Source of the DNA: Neobacillus sp. OS1-2
Lineage (GTDB): Bacteria; Bacillota; Bacilli; Bacillales; Cytobacillaceae
Length of the DNA: 64,000 nucleotides
Assembly: GCF_030915505.1 (NCBI RefSeq)
Contig: NZ_CP133265.1
Span: forward strand, 4,058,001-4,122,000
Direction of reading: 5' to 3'
The notes under the pieces were generated by a model. It saw only the letters and a program-made list of their open reading frames with translations, did not search any database and had not been told where the DNA came from. The translations under genes and the position numbers were made by a program. How positions within the stretch are numbered: position 1 is the stretch's first letter; each line of letters starts with the position of its first letter. Below, piece by piece: positions 61,475-64,000 of this stretch.

Positions 61475-61480
61475 AATCTG

Positions 61481-62400
61481 AAAACTGGCGTGACGAAACA
61501 TACTTCAAGGGAACTTGTATTGAATCCAACCTACAAGGAAATGGCCAATCATTACAATACAATCATCATGCCGGCACGCGTACGAAGTCCTAAAGATAAA
61601 CCAAGTGTCGAGGGCTCTGTCGGGAATATTTCGACATGGATCATAGCTGCATTAAGGAATACCCACTGTTTTAGTATTGAAGAGTTGAATGAGGAAGTTA
61701 GAAAGAAATTAGATGAATTCAATCATCGTCCTTTTACCCGAAAAGAAGGAAGCCGATATTCAGCATTTGAAGAAGAGGAGAAATTTGCGCTTTCCCCCTT
61801 CCGGACATGCCCTATAAGATTTCAGAGTGGAGAACGGCAAAAGTGCGGCCGGATTACCACATTTCCGTTGAAAGCATGTTTTATTCAGTTCCATATGAAT
61901 ACATCAATCGGCAAGTTGATGTGAAGCTTTCAGATGATATGGTAGCCGTCTACTTCAATCATATGTGGTTAACTTCACATAAAAGATTATATGGGAGATT
62001 CGGGCAGATATCAACTGTCCGGGAACATATGCCAGACAATCATAAATTATTTGTGGACCAAACTCCTGAAGTGGCAATTGAATGGGCAGAAAGCATTGGA
62101 ACTTCAACATTGAGTGTTGTGAAATCCATTTTAAATACCTATCAATCTGAAAAACAAGCATTACAATCGATCTTTTCTTTGAAGAAAATGGAGCATCGTT
62201 ATACCAAATACGAAATAGAAATTGCATGTAAAATGGTGCTCACCATGACAAGAAGACCGACGGTCAAAAGCATTCAAACGATTCTGAAAAGCAACAAGAA
62301 AAAGGATGCAGAACAAGAATTGAAGCAAAACACAGAAATAACCGACACCAACTATGGCTTCACCCGCGGGGCTTCTTATTATGGAGGAAAAGAAAAATGA
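61481..62400 (+). pseudogene. istA: istA transposase, right part with an added frameshift
   Basis: It continues exactly from DNL with KTGVTKHTSRELVLNPTYKE. E254 of the DDE triad is in KPSVEGSVG. The frame then breaks in a five-C run at 61794-61798; the continuation MPYKISEWRTAKVRPDYHIS lies in the next frame to the stop at 62398-62400. One missing C would explain it. The istA gene is therefore broken twice. Confidence 0.85.
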
Positions 62401-63152
62401 TGAATGATCAAATGTTAACCAAACTGCAGGAAATGAAATTAACTGGGATGGCCGAAGCTTACAAGGAACAGTCCCTGAATAAAGAATATAAGTCCATGAG
62501 TTTCGAAGATCGATTCTCACTGCTAGTTGATTTGGAGTATTCACGTCGCAAAAGTAATAACTTAAATCGATTAATTAAAAATGCCACATTTTCGGACTCA
62601 AAAGCATGTATTGAAGATATTGAGTATTTTGAAGATCGCAAATTGAAGAAGGAACTTATTTTGAAATTAGCCAGTGGCCTTTATATCCAAGATCATCATA
62701 ACATCATATTGAAGGGTCCTACGGGTTCGGGTAAAACCTATATGGCTTGTGCATTTGGTATATCCGCATGTCGTCAATTCTATAATGTAAAGTACATTCG
62801 TTTACCTGAATTACTGGATGAATTGTCCTTGGCAAAATTGGCCGCCGACGGCAGCTACCGAAAGTTGATCAAGAAATATTCAAAAACAGATGTACTCATT
62901 CTTGATGAATGGCTACTTACGGAACTATCAAAGGACGAAGCAAACATCCTGTTGGAGATTACTGAAGCTCGACACAAATCCTCCTCCACCATTTACTGTT
63001 CTCAAATTGATCCTAGTGGATGGCACTTGAAATTGGGAAATGGAACAATTGCAGAAGCCATTCTAGACCGCATTATCCATGATTCCTATCAATTCTTATT
63101 GGATGGTGAAATCTCCATGAGGGAACGTCATGGATTAGGAATGGAAGTCTAA
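62397..63152 (+). CDS. istB: IS21 helper ATPase IstB
   Basis: The 251-residue AAA+ ATPase has Walker A GPTGSGKTYMACAF and Walker B DVLILDEWLL; sensor positions follow. IstB assists IstA in target choice. Its ATG overlaps the istA stop by four bases (ATGA). The gene is intact although its partner is not. Confidence 0.93.
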   Translation: MMNDQMLTKLQEMKLTGMAEAYKEQSLNKEYKSMSFEDRFSLLVDLEYSRRKSNNLNRLIKNATFSDSKACIEDIEYFEDRKLKKELILKLASGLYIQDHHNIILKGPTGSGKTYMACAFGISACRQFYNVKYIRLPELLDELSLAKLAADGSYRKLIKKYSKTDVLILDEWLLTELSKDEANILLEITEARHKSSSTIYCSQIDPSGWHLKLGNGTIAEAILDRIIHDSYQFLLDGEISMRERHGLGMEV

Positions 63153-63154
63153 GA

Positions 63155-63358
63155 ATGGCTATTTTGACACGGAGAAAACTAATTAAAATGGAAGAATACT
63201 ATTATTGGGTCGGCTATAAAGAGTGGTATCCGTTCCCAAGTGAATTAAAGAAAAAGCTTCTAAATGTATATGGTGAAGAGCCATTTCCATATGAATGGAC
63301 TGAGCAGGATATCCATGAAGGGACAAGGAAAATCATCCTAGAATTCTTCAAGGCTTAA
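63155..63358 (+). CDS. Third short frame of the IS21 element
   Basis: This 67-residue basic/aromatic protein begins MAILTRRKLIKMEEYYYWVG and includes YGEEPFPYEWTEQDIHEG. It starts two bases after the istB stop and lies inside the right terminal repeats, so it moves with the element. No recognised domain. Standard IS21 elements have only istA and istB, so this looks like an accessory gene. Confidence 0.65.
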   Translation: MAILTRRKLIKMEEYYYWVGYKEWYPFPSELKKKLLNVYGEEPFPYEWTEQDIHEGTRKIILEFFKA

Positions 63359-63381
63359 TATTATATTCAAACAATTAAAAT

Positions 63382-63422
63382 AGCTCCTCTAGATTCACAT
63401 TATAATCAGAGGAGCTTTTTAT
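63382..63422 (+). terminator. Terminator inside the IS21 element
   Basis: AGCTCCTCT pairs with AGAGGAGCT across a loop of about 17 bases, followed by TTTTTATT. It ends the istAB transcript. Confidence 0.8.
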
Positions 63423-63500
63423 TGGTAAAGGGTTTGGCGAAGCCTGGTAAATTCCTTGTCAGAGAGTGGTACAAAAGATGGCAGAGGTGGTAAATTCCTA

Positions 63501-63512
63501 TGGCCGTAATCA
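63501..63512. repeat. Right terminal inverted repeat of the IS21 element
   Basis: TGGCCGTAATCA is the exact complement of TGATTACGGCCA at 57237. Confidence 0.88.
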
Positions 63513-63518
63513 ATTAGA
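63513..63518. repeat. Target duplication ATTAGA (right)
   Basis: Second copy of the six bases at 57231-57236. Confidence 0.85.
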
Positions 63519-63674
63519 CGAAAATCGTGGCAAAGCAGGTTCGATAAAAGTTCAATAACAGCTATTCTTCCTGAACACGTATGGGAACATCTTACCTAAG
63601 ACATTGGAGAATATGTACCGTCCTTTTGGGTTGAAAAGTTTGAGGAATTCACAAAAAACTTGTACCTAGATTAA
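63513..63674 (+). pseudogene. Methyltransferase-like gene, right fragment
   Basis: From 63528 the frame reads WQSRFDKSSITAILPEHVWE then HLT and a stop. WQSRF-x-x-x-SITAIL-x-EHVWEHLT continues the same methyltransferase family as the fragment at 57124. Joining at ATTAGA leaves a one-base frame error before the Trp, so the gene was probably already defective. After the stop the same frame gives DIGEYVPSFWVEKFEEFTKN, of uncertain origin. Confidence 0.7.
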
Positions 63675-63810
63675 CTATGTATTATTATTAATATGCACAA
63701 AGAAATTCTATGTATATAAGTCAATGACTCTGTTTCTCGCAAAAATTCGAGTTATTCGTACCAGGCTTGTGTCATGTTAATTTAATGGTTACTTAATTGG
63801 AGGGATTACG

Positions 63811-64000
63811 TTGTTGTTCTCGTTAGTGTTAGTGATACTACTGTTTGTGTCTGTTCCTACATATGCCTTTATTCGAATGGTACAAAGTTTTCTATCAAAA
63901 AAGAGGCGTCAAGTGAACAGAAGTGGCTCAGTTAGAACCAAGTTCATTGATGCTTTTTACTCTATGGCCATTATTTGTTTATTGATGATTGGATTTTTTA
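63811..64000 (+). CDS. Start of a membrane protein (partial)
   Basis: TTG at 63811 lies behind GGAGGG and opens LFSLVLVILLFVSVPTYAFI, a membrane helix, then a basic stretch (LSKKRRQVNRSGS) and the beginning of a second helix at the window edge. Too short to classify. Confidence 0.6.
   Translation, partial: MLFSLVLVILLFVSVPTYAFIRMVQSFLSKKRRQVNRSGSVRTKFIDAFYSMAIICLLMIGFF

Larger units (their letters stand above)
58024..61480 (-). mobile_element. RIT (recombinase-in-trio) element
   Basis: The 3.46-kb insert carries three overlapping tyrosine recombinase genes on the minus strand, with no other gene. Its boundaries are fixed by the istA frame. Copies of TAATGTAAA(G) lie at both ends in inverted orientation: 58024, 58034, 58066, 58122 on the left, and 61392, 61448, 61466 on the right. 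No mobilisation gene or marker is carried, which is normal for RIT elements. Confidence 0.92.
57237..63512 (+). mobile_element. IS21-family element carrying a nested RIT element
   Basis: Terminal inverted repeats TGATTACGGCCA (57237-57248) and TGGCCGTAATCA (63501-63512) are perfect, with ATTAGA target copies just outside. Subterminal repeats of ACCACCTCTGCCAT and GGAATTTACCA follow at both ends, as in other IS21 elements. The host element would be 2819 bp without the nested insertion. It encodes istA, istB and a third short frame. Confidence 0.92.

Overview
The window looks like a chromosomal stretch of a low-GC, endospore-forming member of the Bacillaceae (a Neobacillus- or Bacillus-like genome; the genus is an inference). 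The signs are a spore germinant-receptor operon, a spore-coat-type glycan cluster with a CgeB-like glycosyltransferase and CDP-sugar genes, a HelD RNA polymerase-recycling ATPase, a Csp cold-shock gene, strong AGGAGG-type ribosome sites and frequent TTG/GTG starts. No rRNA, tRNA or CRISPR array was found.

Layout. 0-8 kb: the end of a threonine aldolase-like gene, two membrane proteins, then a tctC-tctB-tctA tripartite tricarboxylate transporter with a cre-like CcpA site, followed by its probable CitA/CitB-type sensor kinase and response regulator. 7-25 kb: mostly housekeeping or accessory single genes (DUF2935, coiled-coil protein, Csp, pentapeptide-like protein, DoxX-like membrane protein behind an Fnr/Rex-like palindrome, M28 peptidase, DHA2 drug exporter, SPFH plus ribbon-helix-helix operon behind a perfect 30-bp palindrome, aldo/keto reductase, PatB-type lyase, helD). 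22.6-25.1 kb: an apparently intact IS200/IS605 element (tnpA, tnpB and its predicted omegaRNA) sits inside a small HTH gene; the two gene halves can be rejoined in frame. 25.5-36.4 kb: AlkD-like repair protein, then a surface-glycan cluster with two pyruvyl transferases, CgeB-like and GT2 transferases, a 700-residue internally duplicated transferase, and an overlapping CDP-glucose operon. 36.7-40.5 kb: XRE/MEDS regulator, small sigma factor, acetyltransferases, phosphoesterase. 40.5-42.5 kb: a gene graveyard with remnants of an MFS exporter, an SDR, an azoreductase and a DinB protein around one intact HD-domain gene. 42.6-50.3 kb: DUF3231 protein, metNIQ methionine importer, and a germinant receptor in the order B-A-C whose B gene has no ordinary start codon.

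50.5-57.1 kb is the most unusual part: about ten small unrelated genes, all on the + strand, each followed by a copy of an interspersed repeat. A full copy has a module around TTGAACTAACGGG and TGCAAGAGTT, a variable hairpin with a T-run, and a palindromic module TTATTGAACTAA-CGGGGCAG-TTAGTTCAATAAG. The one-gene, one-repeat layout resembles a cassette array, but no integron integrase is visible. Two outlying copies lie at 39.8 and 42.5 kb.

57.2-63.5 kb is a nested mobile structure. A SAM methyltransferase remnant is interrupted by an IS21-family element with 12-bp terminal inverted repeats and a 6-bp ATTAGA target duplication. Its istA is in turn split by a three-tyrosine-recombinase RIT element flanked by AATCTG on both sides. 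The window ends in the start of a membrane protein.
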